In this document: piece by piece, positions 7,610-15,420 of the stretch
How the letters are laid out: each line of letters begins with the position of its first letter
Numbering within the stretch: position 1 is the first letter of the stretch
DNA from: Halobacteriales archaeon QS_5_70_15
Lineage (GTDB): Archaea > Halobacteriota > Halobacteria > Halobacteriales > Haloarculaceae
DNA: 43,613 nt
Reading direction: 5' to 3'
Assembly: GCA_003022005.1 (NCBI GenBank)
Contig: PXRQ01000097.1
Coordinates: 1 to 43,613 of the forward strand
Program-made: the position numbers and the translations under genes
Notes under the pieces: model-generated
What the model saw: only the letters and a program-made list of their open reading frames with translations
What the model was told of the DNA's origin: nothing
Databases searched by the model: none

Positions 7610-8113
7610 ATGAGCCAGACGGACGAGCTCCTCCAGGACCTCGACGGCGAGGTGGCCGGCGACGACTTCGGCGCCGAGGAGGACCCCGAAGCCGGGCGCT
7701 CGAGTGCCGGGAGCGACGGACGGCTCGCCGGCCTCCGGCACCGGGCCGGCGGCGTCTTCTCGATACGCCGGTTCGCGGTGTCGGTCGTCCTCACCCTGGG
7801 GGGGTTCCTCCTCGTCGGCGCCGTCCCGTTCCTGGGGAGCGTCCCGGTCCTCGGGAGCCTCGCGGGGCTCCTCGGGGTGTTCACCGTCGGGTTCCTCCTC
7901 GGAGCCGTCGGCCGCGGGGGCTACACGGAGCTGCTGGTCGCCGGCGCGGCGACGGCCGGGATCGGCCTCCTGCTCGACCAGCTCGTCATCTCGTTTCTCG
8001 GGGGGTTCGCCCTCCCGGTCGCGGCGGTCGGCGCCACGGCGGGCGCGGTCGCCGCCGTCCTCGGTCACTACTTCGGCCGCGACCTGCGGGACGGGTTCAC
8101 GCGCTCGCTCTGA
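7610..8113 (+). CDS. Small membrane protein of unknown function
   Basis: 167 residues. An acidic cytosolic N-terminus of about 50 residues is followed by an arginine-containing stretch (IRRFAVS) and four hydrophobic segments: VVLTLGGFLLVGAVPFL, SLAGLLGVFTVGFLLGAV, LLVAGAATAGIGLLLDQLVI and FALPVAAVGATAGAVAAVL. It ends HYFGRDLRDGFTRSL. The pattern suits a DUF456-like or similar haloarchaeal integral membrane protein, but I do not recognise it firmly. ATG at 7610 lies 46 nt after repeat copy B, which may sit in its promoter. Confidence 0.75.
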   Translation: MSQTDELLQDLDGEVAGDDFGAEEDPEAGRSSAGSDGRLAGLRHRAGGVFSIRRFAVSVVLTLGGFLLVGAVPFLGSVPVLGSLAGLLGVFTVGFLLGAVGRGGYTELLVAGAATAGIGLLLDQLVISFLGGFALPVAAVGATAGAVAAVLGHYFGRDLRDGFTRSL

Positions 8114-8214
8114 TCGGTCCCGTACCGGCCGGCGGACACCCGACCGCGTCCCCGGCCGTCCGTTGGCAACAGGGTGGCCGCCCCCGTCCACGGGAGGGCC
8201 GATCGGGGTTCGTC

Positions 8215-8904
8215 CTACTCCTCGCGTATCGTCCAGCGGTCGCCCTCCCGGGCGATCACGTCCGCGCGGGCGAGCACGGAGAGGGCCTCCTCGACCATCT
8301 CGGGGGCGGCGTCTACCCGGTGCGAGAGTTTCTGGACCGTGTCGGCCCCGTTCGCCATCGCCGAGAGCACCTCCGCGTAGAACCGCCCGTCGAGGCCGCC
8401 CAGGGCGTCGAACTCCTCGGAGAGCCTGCCCATAACGTCGGTCAGCCGACCCTGGACCCACCGCTGGGCCATCGAGAGCTCGTTCTCCAGGCCCTCTAGC
8501 CGGTGGAGCTCCGACGCGAGCGACTCCAGCCCGTCCCGGTCGCCCTCGCCCGCGTCGCCGCCGTCGGCCTCCCGGCCGACGTCCAGCGAGAGGTAGCGAC
8601 ACCGGCTCATGTCCAGCCCGCGGGAGGCCGGATACGCCGACTTCGTCCCGAAGCCGTACGGCGTGACGTTCACCTCCAGCCGGAGGTTCCGTGCGATGGA
8701 GAAGTACTTCCGGCGCTGGCTGTCGACCCGGGACTCGACCAGCCCCGCGTCCTCGAGCTTGCGCAGGTGGTCGATGACCGCCTTCGGACTCACCCCGAGA
8801 TAGTCGGAGATCTCCGTGACGTAGCAGGGTTTGCGGGCGAGCAGGCGGAGGATTCGCCGACGGTTCTCGTTCCCCAACAGGTCGAGCAGCGCGGCGGAAT
8901 CCAT
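8215..8904 (-). CDS. ArsR-type winged-helix transcriptional regulator
   Basis: 229 residues, intact. The N-terminal winged helix-turn-helix reads LLGNENRRRILRLLARKPCYVTEIS, then YLGVSPKAVIDHLRKLEDAGL as recognition helix, and VESRVDSQRRKYFSIARNLR as the wing. A middle segment of about 100 residues is predicted helical. The C-terminus (FYAEVLSAMANGADTVQKLS, then PEMVEEALSVLARADVIARE) looks like a second winged helix. No metal-binding CxC box is seen, so it is probably not a metal sensor. A T-rich stretch about 25-35 nt upstream is its likely promoter. Target unknown. Confidence 0.88.
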   Translation of the reverse strand: MDSAALLDLLGNENRRRILRLLARKPCYVTEISDYLGVSPKAVIDHLRKLEDAGLVESRVDSQRRKYFSIARNLRLEVNVTPYGFGTKSAYPASRGLDMSRCRYLSLDVGREADGGDAGEGDRDGLESLASELHRLEGLENELSMAQRWVQGRLTDVMGRLSEEFDALGGLDGRFYAEVLSAMANGADTVQKLSHRVDAAPEMVEEALSVLARADVIAREGDRWTIREE

Positions 8905-9021
8905 CGGCGGGGATTCGTGCCGAGCCGAAAAAAGGGTGTCTCCCCGGAGCCGACTCGTACGGATCGATTCGCGAGTCGTCCAGGTTAGATCGGAATCAGG
9001 GACTATGACCCTTTTCCAGGG

Positions 9022-10119
9022 TTATCCGAAGAGGGCCCGGAACCTTTCCCCGAGCCGCTCCCTTCGCCCTGGCCAGAACCGGAGCCGCTCCCTTCGCCCT
9101 GGCCAGAAGCCGCTCCCTTCGCCCTGGCCAGAACCGGAGCCGCTCCCTTCGCCCTCGCTAGAACCGGAGCCGCTCCCTTCGCCCTCGCCACCTCCTGAGT
9201 TCCCGCTCCCCCCGGAGCCGTTACCGTTTCCCGAACCACCGTCCTCGCCCCCGGAGCTACCGTCTCCCGAGTCGTCCCCTCCGGGGGAGTCGTCATTTCC
9301 CGGTCCGCCCGGCTCCCCGGCGCCCTCACCCCCGTCGGGATCGTCGGACGGGCCGGAATCCGTGCCGTTCCCGTCCTCCTCGGGGTCCTCCGGCGGGTCC
9401 GCGTCGGTCCCGTTGCCGGGCTCCTCGGGCGGCCCTCCGTCCCCGGGTGGCCCCGCGTCGTCCGGCGGACCGGCGTCCCCGGGCGGTCCCCGGTCGACGA
9501 AGCCGGGTTCCATTTCGGCGACCTCGCCGCCGGAGAGGTTGCGGGCGCTGCGCCGGAGCCCGGAGATCGCGTCCCGGTCGACGGTCACGTTCGTCCGGTT
9601 GGCCGCCTCGGTCATCAGCCCGATCGACCGCGCGAGGCCGTCGGCCTGCGTGTCGAGCCACGTGGCCTGGGCCCGCTCGCGTGCCGTCAGGTTCTCGGCC
9701 GAGAGGAGCTCCTCGCGCTCCTCGCGGAGTTCGGCGATCCGTTCGGCGATCTCCTCGGTCCGCTGGCCGACGAGCCGCTCGCGCCGGCTCGCGTTCGACC
9801 GGTTCCACTTCGCCTGGAACATCCCAGTCCGGACCTCGTTCTCGGCGTCGGCCGACGACGCCGCCATGAACGAGGAAACCTGCGTCCCGAGGGAGGCGTT
9901 ATCGGTGTCGTTCGCCACGACTCCGTTCGTCGTTCCGGTACCGTTCGTCGCGTTGCCCTCCCCGTCGTCCGCCTGCGTGCCGACCGCAGGCGCGGTTGCC
10001 GGGGTGGCATCCCCACCTGGCGGTGCCGCCGGCGCGCCCCCGACCGCCCCGGGCACCGCGATGCCCGCGAGGACGACCAAGGCCGCGACCAGCACCACGG
10101 ACCCGACCTTCCGTCTCAT
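9022..10119 (-). CDS. Secreted Gly/Ser-rich protein with a coding minisatellite; C-terminus shifted in frame
   Basis: 365 residues. The signal peptide (MRRKVGSVVLVAALVVLAGI, then AVPGAVGGAPA) is followed by Asn-rich spacer with several N-G-T/N-A-T sequons, a helical, probably coiled-coil, part (ERLVGQRTEEIAERIAELRE) and a Pro/Gly/Asp-rich then Gly/Ser-rich tail. The tail is built from 30-nt units encoding SGSGQGEGSG. One unit at 9085-9109 is only 25 nt, which throws the last part into an Arg-rich frame (FWPGRRERLR twice). Without that 5-nt loss the protein would end GKGSGPSSDNPGKGS at 9003. Probably exported to the cell surface. Function unknown. Confidence 0.75.
   Translation of the reverse strand: MRRKVGSVVLVAALVVLAGIAVPGAVGGAPAAPPGGDATPATAPAVGTQADDGEGNATNGTGTTNGVVANDTDNASLGTQVSSFMAASSADAENEVRTGMFQAKWNRSNASRRERLVGQRTEEIAERIAELREEREELLSAENLTARERAQATWLDTQADGLARSIGLMTEAANRTNVTVDRDAISGLRRSARNLSGGEVAEMEPGFVDRGPPGDAGPPDDAGPPGDGGPPEEPGNGTDADPPEDPEEDGNGTDSGPSDDPDGGEGAGEPGGPGNDDSPGGDDSGDGSSGGEDGGSGNGNGSGGSGNSGGGEGEGSGSGSSEGEGSGSGSGQGEGSGFWPGRRERLRFWPGRRERLGERFRALFG
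9055..9185. repeat. Tandem repeat inside the secreted protein gene (30-nt units)
   Basis: Units start at 9055 (30 nt), 9085 (25 nt), 9110 (30 nt), 9140 (30 nt, with two substitutions) and a partial at 9170. The plus-strand unit begins CCGCTCCCTTCGCCCTGGCC. The short unit lacks CCGGA-type bases near its end and is the only one that is not a multiple of three. Confidence 0.93.
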
Positions 10120-10217
10120 CTCTCGTTCACCCTTACGACGCTCCCCATCTAAAAAAGGGACCTTCGTTCGCTCCGTTCAATCGTCCCGTATCGAGGGTCG
10201 AGAGGCTCACAGAGCGT

Positions 10218-10850
10218 TCATCGTTCGCTCTGAGTCGACATCGACGGAAACGCCACCCACGCGAGGGTCACGGCGACGACCGACAGCGCGGCGGTCGAAA
10301 CCGGGAGCGCGAGGCCGGGGTCGTAGCGCAGCGGCGGGTGGAGCCCGAAGCCGTAGTCGAGGAGGTCGTTGGCGAGCGAGAGGACCAGCGCCGCCGCGAG
10401 CGCCCCGCGGGTCGTCGTCCCGTACCGCGGGACGAGGTAGGCCATCGCGACGAACCCCGCGTGGCTCAGGAGGACACCGAAGTAGCCGAACGGGTCGGGA
10501 AAGTACGCCGAGAAGCCGAGGTTGAGCGCGAGCACCGTCCAGAGGCCGTACTTGACGAGCCAGACGAACGCGACCGTGTGGAGGTAGGCGAGCGGGAGGT
10601 TGGTCGGCGCCCCGTCGGCCCTGCGCCCGAGGTTCGGTAGCAGCGTCGCGAACGAGAGGGTCGCCAGCGCCGTCGCTGTCGGCGAGTCGGCGAACAGCGG
10701 CCAGAGGAACGTCGACACCTCCGCCAGCCCCCGGTCGACGTAGAACCGCAGGCCCACCAGCGTCAGGGCGGCGTTCCCGAACACCAGCACCGACAGGGAC
10801 GGCGCCGCCTCTAGGTAGTGCCTAGCATAGCGTTCCGGGATGGGGTTCAC
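10218..10850 (-). CDS. DUF1405 membrane protein
   Basis: 210 residues with six or seven hydrophobic segments. It matches the DUF1405 family: YLEAAPSLSVLVFGNAALTL, FYVDRGLAEVSTFLWPLFADS, ATLLPNLGR, TNLPLAYLHTVAFVWLVKYG and DPFGYFGVLLSHAGFVAMAY. Integral membrane protein, function unknown. The start at 10850 gives the family's normal N-terminus. It precedes the secreted protein gene on the same strand with a gap of about 100 bp. Confidence 0.88.
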   Translation of the reverse strand: MNPIPERYARHYLEAAPSLSVLVFGNAALTLVGLRFYVDRGLAEVSTFLWPLFADSPTATALATLSFATLLPNLGRRADGAPTNLPLAYLHTVAFVWLVKYGLWTVLALNLGFSAYFPDPFGYFGVLLSHAGFVAMAYLVPRYGTTTRGALAAALVLSLANDLLDYGFGLHPPLRYDPGLALPVSTAALSVVAVTLAWVAFPSMSTQSER

Positions 10851-10999
10851 ACCCGGTGTGGGCGGCCGGCCCGCAAAGGCGTGTCGGGACCGCTCGGGGC
10901 GTCGCTCGACCCGTCAGGCTGACCCCGTCGGTCGCCGGCACGCGGCGGCGCCGAACCCGCTGATTGCGATTCGATAAAAGAAGTCCGGCGAAGGCTTAT

Positions 11000-11018
11000 G
11001 TGTGTGAGTGTCACACAC
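11000..11018. promoter_or_regulatory. Perfect inverted repeat upstream of the DUF5802 gene (possible operator)
   Basis: GTGTGTGA-GTG-TCACACAC: 8-bp arms and a 3-nt spacer, with a further half-site (GGTGTGACG) just before the ATG at 11030. An AT-rich box (CGATAAAAG, about 10971-10979) lies about 25-30 nt upstream, so the palindrome would sit over the transcription start, a repressor-like position. No regulator gene in the window is obviously linked to it. Confidence 0.55.
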
Positions 11019-11029
11019 GAGGTGTGACG

Positions 11030-11386
11030 ATGTTCGAGGAGTTCTCGAGCGGCTACTACCTGGGACGGCTCTACGTCGAGCCGTACGGTGGGGACCGCGC
11101 GGTCATGCACCGCGACCAGCACGAGCGCGTCAACGAACAGCTCTACGCCGAGGGGGACGGAGTGGAGCGGCTCGACCTCCCGCTCGTCATGAAGATCGGC
11201 GGGGCGCACTTCCCCGTCCACGGGGCCGACGGGGTCCCCGAAGGGACGGTCGCGCTCCCGGACGAGGTGGCAGACCGAACCGGGCTCCGCAACCCGCCGG
11301 CGCTGAGCGAGGTGTTCCTCGCCAAGGCCGACCGGGCACGACAGCTCCTCGACATCGAGGCGGAACTCCCGGGCGCCGGGGTGTAG
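11030..11386 (+). CDS. DUF5802 family protein
   Basis: 118 residues, a haloarchaea-typical protein of unknown function. Conserved features: MFEEFSSGYYLGRLYVEPYG, AVMHRDQHERVNEQLY, DLPLVMKIGGAHFPVHG and PDEVADRTGL. The ATG at 11030 follows the inverted repeat described at 11000-11018. Soluble, acidic, no signal peptide. It stands alone, transcribed away from DUF1405. Confidence 0.85.
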   Translation: MFEEFSSGYYLGRLYVEPYGGDRAVMHRDQHERVNEQLYAEGDGVERLDLPLVMKIGGAHFPVHGADGVPEGTVALPDEVADRTGLRNPPALSEVFLAKADRARQLLDIEAELPGAGV

Positions 11387-11474
11387 CACCGGGCACCCCC
11401 GTCGGGCCATACCGTCGGCTATCGGGGTGGAGCGTCGGACACCGGCGACGGATCGGCGGACGTAGCCGCCGGCT

Positions 11475-11482
11475 AGATTTAA
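11475..11482 (+). promoter_or_regulatory. TATA-like box for the Vms1-like gene
   Basis: AGATTTAA, 25 nt before the ATG at 11507. The spacing predicts a nearly leaderless transcript. Confidence 0.6.
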
Positions 11483-11506
11483 CCGCTGGCGGCCGTCCGA
11501 CCGTCC

Positions 11507-12345
11507 ATGCTCGACGACCTGCTGGGTCGGACCGCGCTCCGCGAGCGCATCGAGGACCTGGAGGAGGGGCTCCACCACACCGAGCGGGAGCTGGAGGCCG
11601 AGCGCCAGCGCCGCCGCGAGGCGGTCACCGCCCGGCAGGATGCGGAGGAACGGGTCAACCGGCTCGAGGACCGCATCGCCGAACTCGAGGGGCGCGTCGA
11701 GGCTGCCGAGGACGGACCCTGGGACGCGACCGTCGGGTTCCGCCGCGAGGAGCGGCTCCGCGGGAGGGCGTGCTCACCGCGATGGTCGGGGACGACGTCC
11801 CGCCCGCGCTCGCGGACCTGCTCGGCGACCGGGTGGCGCTGGTCCGCCGGGCCGAGCCCTGCCTCGCGGTGGCCGACGACGCCGGCGCCCTCGCTCTCGC
11901 GCTCGACCCCCCGGTCGCGCCCGACCCGTTCCTCGAATGGAACGGGTCCCCGGTGATCGACCGGTCGTGGTTCCGACCCGCGGGCGAGCACGCGGTCGGG
12001 CTCGTCCGCGCGGACCTGTTCGCGCTCGGCCGGTTCGACGGCGAGGAGCGCGTCGGGTTCGAGGGGTTCGAGTCCGAGGTGAAGGGCGACCACTCGAAGG
12101 GCGGCTTCTCGCAGGGCCGGTTCGAGCGGGTCCGCGAGGGACAGATCGACGATCACCTCGACCGGTGCCGTGGGGCGCTCGAGGGGGTCGAGGGGCCGCT
12201 GTACCTCACCGGCGAGCGGGTCGTCCTCTCCGAGCTCGAGGACCTGGCGACGGTCACGAGGCCGGTCGACGCGACGGGCGAGCCGGAGGACGCCATCGAC
12301 GATGCGGTCCGTGACTTCTGGACGACGACCTGCTACGGCCTCTGA
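11507..12345 (+). pseudogene. Vms1/Ankzf1-like peptidyl-tRNA hydrolase, one frameshift
   Basis: Archaeal Vms1-like proteins resemble eRF1 and release nascent chains from stalled ribosomes. The N-terminal coiled coil (MLDDLLGRTALRERIEDLEE, then LEDRIAELEGRVEAAE) is open to about codon 85. At about 11755-11770 (VGFRREERLR) the frame shifts by one, and the rest continues as VLTAMVGDDVPPALADLLGD, DRSWFRPAGEHAVGLVRADL, then KGDHSKGGFSQGRFERVREG. The Gln of GGFSQ is the catalytic residue by analogy with the release-factor GGQ. It ends at 12345. Apart from the single indel nothing is damaged, so this is either a recent mutation or a sequencing error. Confidence 0.72.
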
Positions 12346-12391
12346 GGCGTCACGACACTGGACAACCGTCGGGGACTTTCGAGACGGTTTC

Positions 12392-12471
12392 AGACGGTCG
12401 TGCGTAGTCTTCTACCGTCGATACCCGACCCTGTCCGGGTTATCGCCGGCAGATCGTTACGCACGACCGTA
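12392..12471. repeat. Palindromic dispersed element, copy C (80 bp)
   Basis: Left end GACGGTCGTGCGTA, right end TACGCACGACCGTA followed by TCA, so on the minus strand it also begins TGATACGG. The interior (TCTACCGTCGATACCC and GGGTTATCGCCGG) is the same as copy B with a few changes. It lies 46 bp after the Vms1-like gene and is not flush with a stop there. Confidence 0.87.
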
Positions 12472-12490
12472 TCAGCTGTGGTCCTTATTC

Positions 12491-12517
12491 CGCTGGACTT
12501 GCTTCGCTCGTCCAGCG
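12491..12517. terminator. Stem-loop after the Vms1-like gene
   Basis: CGCTGGAC-loop-GTCCAGCG gives an 8-bp perfect stem with an 11-nt loop. It could mark the 3' end of the upstream transcript. No T-run follows, so a terminator role is only a guess. Confidence 0.35.
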
Positions 12518-12624
12518 ACGTTCGCCTCGCTCCGCTCGGCTCACCGCCGCCGGGGTTCGCGTAGCGGTCGGCCCCTTTTAGTCCCACCCGACGTCCTATG
12601 CCCACCCGCCGCGCCGTCCGGGTC

Positions 12625-12633
12625 GTTTTATAC
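12625..12633 (+). promoter_or_regulatory. TATA box for the dgcN-dgcA unit
   Basis: GTTTTATAC, 23-31 nt before the ATG of dgcN. It is the strongest TATA match in this region and predicts a leaderless mRNA. Confidence 0.65.
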
Positions 12634-12655
12634 ACCCGTGTCGTGAGGGGCCGGT

Positions 12656-13699
12656 ATGCACGACGGGACGCGTATCGCGATCCTCGCACACGAGAAGTTC
12701 CCCGACAGGGCGAAGACGGCCGTCGGCCTCCTCCGGTACGGCGACCACGAGGTGGTCGCGGTCCTCGACCGGGAGATAGCGGAGTCGGACCCCGACGCCC
12801 GCGTCACCGACTACGTGTCGGACGTCCAGGACGCGCCGATCGTCGGCCGGACGGCCGACGCTCCCGAGTTCGACGTCCTCGTGATCGGTATCGCGCCCAT
12901 CGGCGGCGGGTTCGACCGGTCGTGGCGGCCGGACGTCGAGACGGCCCTGGAGTCGGGCGCGGACGTCTGGTCCGGGCTCCACTACTTCCTCGCCGACGAC
13001 GAGGAGTTCGCGGTGCTCGCCGGGGAGCACGACGCCGAGATCTGGGACGTCCGGCGGCCGCCCTCGGACCTCACCGTCGCTGAGGGGACCGCCGGCGACG
13101 TCGACGCCACGGTGGTGCTCACTATCGGCTCGGACTGCTCGACCGGGAAGATGACGACGACGATGGAGCTGCTCGAGGGGGCCCGCGCCCGCGGCTGGGA
13201 CGCCGGGTTCGTTCCGACGGGACAGACGGGGGCGATGATCGCCGGCGGCGGCATCGCCATCGACCGGGTGGTCTCGGACTTCACCGCGGGCGCGACCGAG
13301 CGGATGGTCCTGGACGCCGCGGACGAGAGCGATTACGTGTTCGTCGAGGGGCAGGGGAGCATCGTCCACCCCGCCTACTCGACGGTGACCTGCGGCATCC
13401 TCCACGGCGCGATGCCGGACGCGATGGTGCTCACCCACGAGGCCGGCCGCGAGGTCGTCCACGGGTTCGAGTCGTTCCCGCTGCCCGATCCCGGACGCCT
13501 CGTCACGCTGTACGAGGACCTCGCCGGGGCGGTCCACCCGTCGACGGTCGTCGGGGGTGCGCTGAACACGCGCGGGCTCGACGCGGCGGCAGCGTCGGAC
13601 GCGGTCATCGAGTACGCCGACGCCATCGACGCGCCGGCGGTCGACCCCGTCCGCGGCGACGTCGACGCGCTCCTCGACGCCATCGAGGGGTCGGGATGA
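12656..13699 (+). CDS. dgcN: DgcN-type D-glutamate N-acetyltransferase (DUF1611)
   Basis: 347 residues of the DUF1611 family. In bacteria, DgcN works with DgcA: D-glutamate is N-acetylated, then epimerised to N-acetyl-L-glutamate. The protein has a Rossmann-like N-terminal domain (RIAILAHEKFPDRAKTAVGL; FDVLVIGIAPIGGGF) and a P-loop domain from about residue 150 with Walker A GSDCSTGKMTT at 158-168, then GFVPTGQTGAMIAGGG and VFVEGQGSIVHPAY. Its last codon overlaps dgcA by 4 nt (ATGA). Family and pairing are clear. The substrate in this organism is inferred. Confidence 0.85.
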   Translation: MHDGTRIAILAHEKFPDRAKTAVGLLRYGDHEVVAVLDREIAESDPDARVTDYVSDVQDAPIVGRTADAPEFDVLVIGIAPIGGGFDRSWRPDVETALESGADVWSGLHYFLADDEEFAVLAGEHDAEIWDVRRPPSDLTVAEGTAGDVDATVVLTIGSDCSTGKMTTTMELLEGARARGWDAGFVPTGQTGAMIAGGGIAIDRVVSDFTAGATERMVLDAADESDYVFVEGQGSIVHPAYSTVTCGILHGAMPDAMVLTHEAGREVVHGFESFPLPDPGRLVTLYEDLAGAVHPSTVVGGALNTRGLDAAAASDAVIEYADAIDAPAVDPVRGDVDALLDAIEGSG

Positions 13700-14760
13700 C
13701 CTTGGATACCTCCTTCGAGCGGGTCGAACTCCCGCTGGACGAGCCGTTCGGTATCTCCCGGCGAACGACGACGACCGCCGAGAACGTCGTGGTCCGGATC
13801 GACGACGGCGAGCACGTCGGCGTCGGCGGGGCCGCGCCCTCGGCACACTACGGCGAGACGGCCGACACCGTCGAGGCGGTGCTGCCGGGGCTCCTCGGGG
13901 CGGTCTCGGACCTGGGGGACCCGCTCGCGGTCGACGCGGCACACGACCGGATGGACGCGGTCGTCCGGAACAACCCGGCGGCGAAGGCCGCCGTCGACGT
14001 GGCGCTGCACGACCTCGCGGCCAAGCGGGCGGGCCTGCCGCTCTACCGCTATCTGGGGCTCGACCCGCGGAAGGCGGTCACCTCCTCGTACACGGTCGGG
14101 CTGGCCGATACCGAGCGGATGCGCGAGCGGGCGACGGAGGCCGTCGACGCGGGCTACGGGGTGCTGAAGGTCAAGCTCGGGACGGAGCCGGACCGCGACC
14201 GGGAGGTCGTCGAGGCCGTCCGGGATGCCGCTCCCGAGGCCACGGTCCGGGTGGACGCGAACGAGGCGTGGACCCCCCGCGAGGCCGTCCGCAAGAGCGA
14301 GTGGCTCGCGGAGCAGGACGTCGAGTTCCTCGAACAGCCCGTCCCCGCGGAGAACCCGGAGGGGCTGCGGTTCGTCCACGGGCGGAGCGCCGTCCCCATC
14401 GCGGCCGACGAGTCCTGCATCACGGCGGCGGACGTCCCACGGGTCGCCGACCGGACGGACATCGTGACGCTGAAGCTGATGAAGACCGGCGGGGTGCGGC
14501 CCGCCCTCGAGGCGATCCACGCCGCCCGTGCCCACGGGCTCGAGGTGATGCTCGGCTGTATGCTGGAGTCGAACGCGTCGATCGCTGCGGGGGCGCACCT
14601 CGCGCCGCTGCTGGACTACGCGGACCTCGACGGCTCGCTCCTGCTCGCTTCGGACCCGTTCGACGGCGTGCCGATGCCGGAGGCCCGCCTCGACCCGGCG
14701 ACGTACGGGGCGGCCGGCACCGGCGCACGCGAGGCGACCGAGGCCGGGGCGCGGAGCTGA
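13696..14760 (+). CDS. dgcA: DgcA-type epimerase, enolase superfamily (N-acetyl-D-glutamate or dipeptide epimerase)
   Basis: 354 residues, complete enolase-superfamily barrel of the dipeptide epimerase/MLE subgroup. Visible catalytic parts: KVK at 158-160 (VLKVKLG), metal ligands D187 (RVDANEAW), E213 (FLEQPV) and D238 (IAADES), and the opposite lysine at 260-263 (LKLMK), followed by GCMLESNAS. Coupled to dgcN, which points to N-acetyl-D-glutamate rather than L-Ala-D/L-Glu. Haloarchaea lack peptidoglycan, so D-glutamate would come from bacterial remains. MenC (o-succinylbenzoate synthase) was considered because men genes are nearby, but the dgcN overlap favours DgcA. Confidence 0.87.
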   Translation: MTLDTSFERVELPLDEPFGISRRTTTTAENVVVRIDDGEHVGVGGAAPSAHYGETADTVEAVLPGLLGAVSDLGDPLAVDAAHDRMDAVVRNNPAAKAAVDVALHDLAAKRAGLPLYRYLGLDPRKAVTSSYTVGLADTERMRERATEAVDAGYGVLKVKLGTEPDRDREVVEAVRDAAPEATVRVDANEAWTPREAVRKSEWLAEQDVEFLEQPVPAENPEGLRFVHGRSAVPIAADESCITAADVPRVADRTDIVTLKLMKTGGVRPALEAIHAARAHGLEVMLGCMLESNASIAAGAHLAPLLDYADLDGSLLLASDPFDGVPMPEARLDPATYGAAGTGAREATEAGARS

Positions 14761-14770
14761 CGGGAGGTCG

Positions 14771-15205
14771 ATGACCCGCACCGAGCACCACCGGAAGCTG
14801 GAGCGGATGTTCGCCGGGACGCCCTGCAACCAGGGGTTCGACATCGACATCTCGATCGAGGAGGGCGCGGCGGAACTCCGGATGACCGCCGAGGCGTCGA
14901 TGCACCACCCTCTGGGTGGCGTCCACGGCTCGTACTACTTCAAGCTGCTCGACGACGCGGCCTTCTTCGCCGCCAACTCGCTCGTCGAGGACGTCTTCCT
15001 CCTGACGACGGACTTCCACCTCTACCTGGAGCGGCCCGTCTCGGAGGGCGAACTGACGGCGACGGGCGCGGTCGTCAACGACAACCCGCGCCAGACCATC
15101 GCCGAGGCGGTCTGCCACGACGAGGACGGGAACGAACTCGCCCGCGGGTCGGGAACGTTCGCCCGCTCGAACGTCGAACTGACGCCGGAGATCGGCTACG
15201 AGTAG
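14771..15205 (+). CDS. PaaI-type hotdog thioesterase
   Basis: 144 residues. The hotdog fold core is clear: HHPLGGVHGSYYFKLLDDAA with the conserved H-G-G-x-x-x-x-D helix region, then TTDFHLYLERPVSEGELTAT and DEDGNELARGSGTFARS. Such enzymes hydrolyse acyl-CoA thioesters. It starts only 10 nt after dgcA and is likely cotranscribed with it. A role in D-glutamate use is not obvious. It might clear an acyl-CoA by-product. Confidence 0.87.
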   Translation: MTRTEHHRKLERMFAGTPCNQGFDIDISIEEGAAELRMTAEASMHHPLGGVHGSYYFKLLDDAAFFAANSLVEDVFLLTTDFHLYLERPVSEGELTATGAVVNDNPRQTIAEAVCHDEDGNELARGSGTFARSNVELTPEIGYE

Positions 15206-15420
15206 TCCGCGGCCACGTGCGACGTTCACCGGCTCCGGGATCGTGGCCCCGGATCCGCGGTGTCCGCAGGTCCGGACCCCCCGGGCCGTGGCCGGCTCCG
15301 GCACCGACGTCACCGGAGGCGGCCGCGGCAACCGCCGACGGGAATCGTCCGGTGAGCCCGGACCTGTCTTTCAAAGCGTCCGGTCGAACCTCTCGCGGAG
15401 AGGTAGGGGAAGGGGAAGGG

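Larger units (their letters stand above)
12346..12655. other. Intergenic region with repeat copy C, a hairpin and the dgcN promoter
   Basis: No gene seen. It holds the palindromic element at 12392-12471, a GC hairpin at 12491-12517 and a TATA box at 12625-12633. The bases around 12520-12540 (CCTCGCTCCGCTCGG) are the common haloarchaeal intergenic CGCTCCGCTCG type sequence. Confidence 0.6.

Noticed and set aside
9055..9185. Repeat array considered as CRISPR
   Set aside because: Units are contiguous without spacers and lie inside a coding sequence; the 30-nt period is a peptide repeat.
13696..14760. Considered as menC (o-succinylbenzoate synthase)
   Set aside because: The men genes are 16 kb away and the gene overlaps dgcN, matching the DgcN-DgcA pair.
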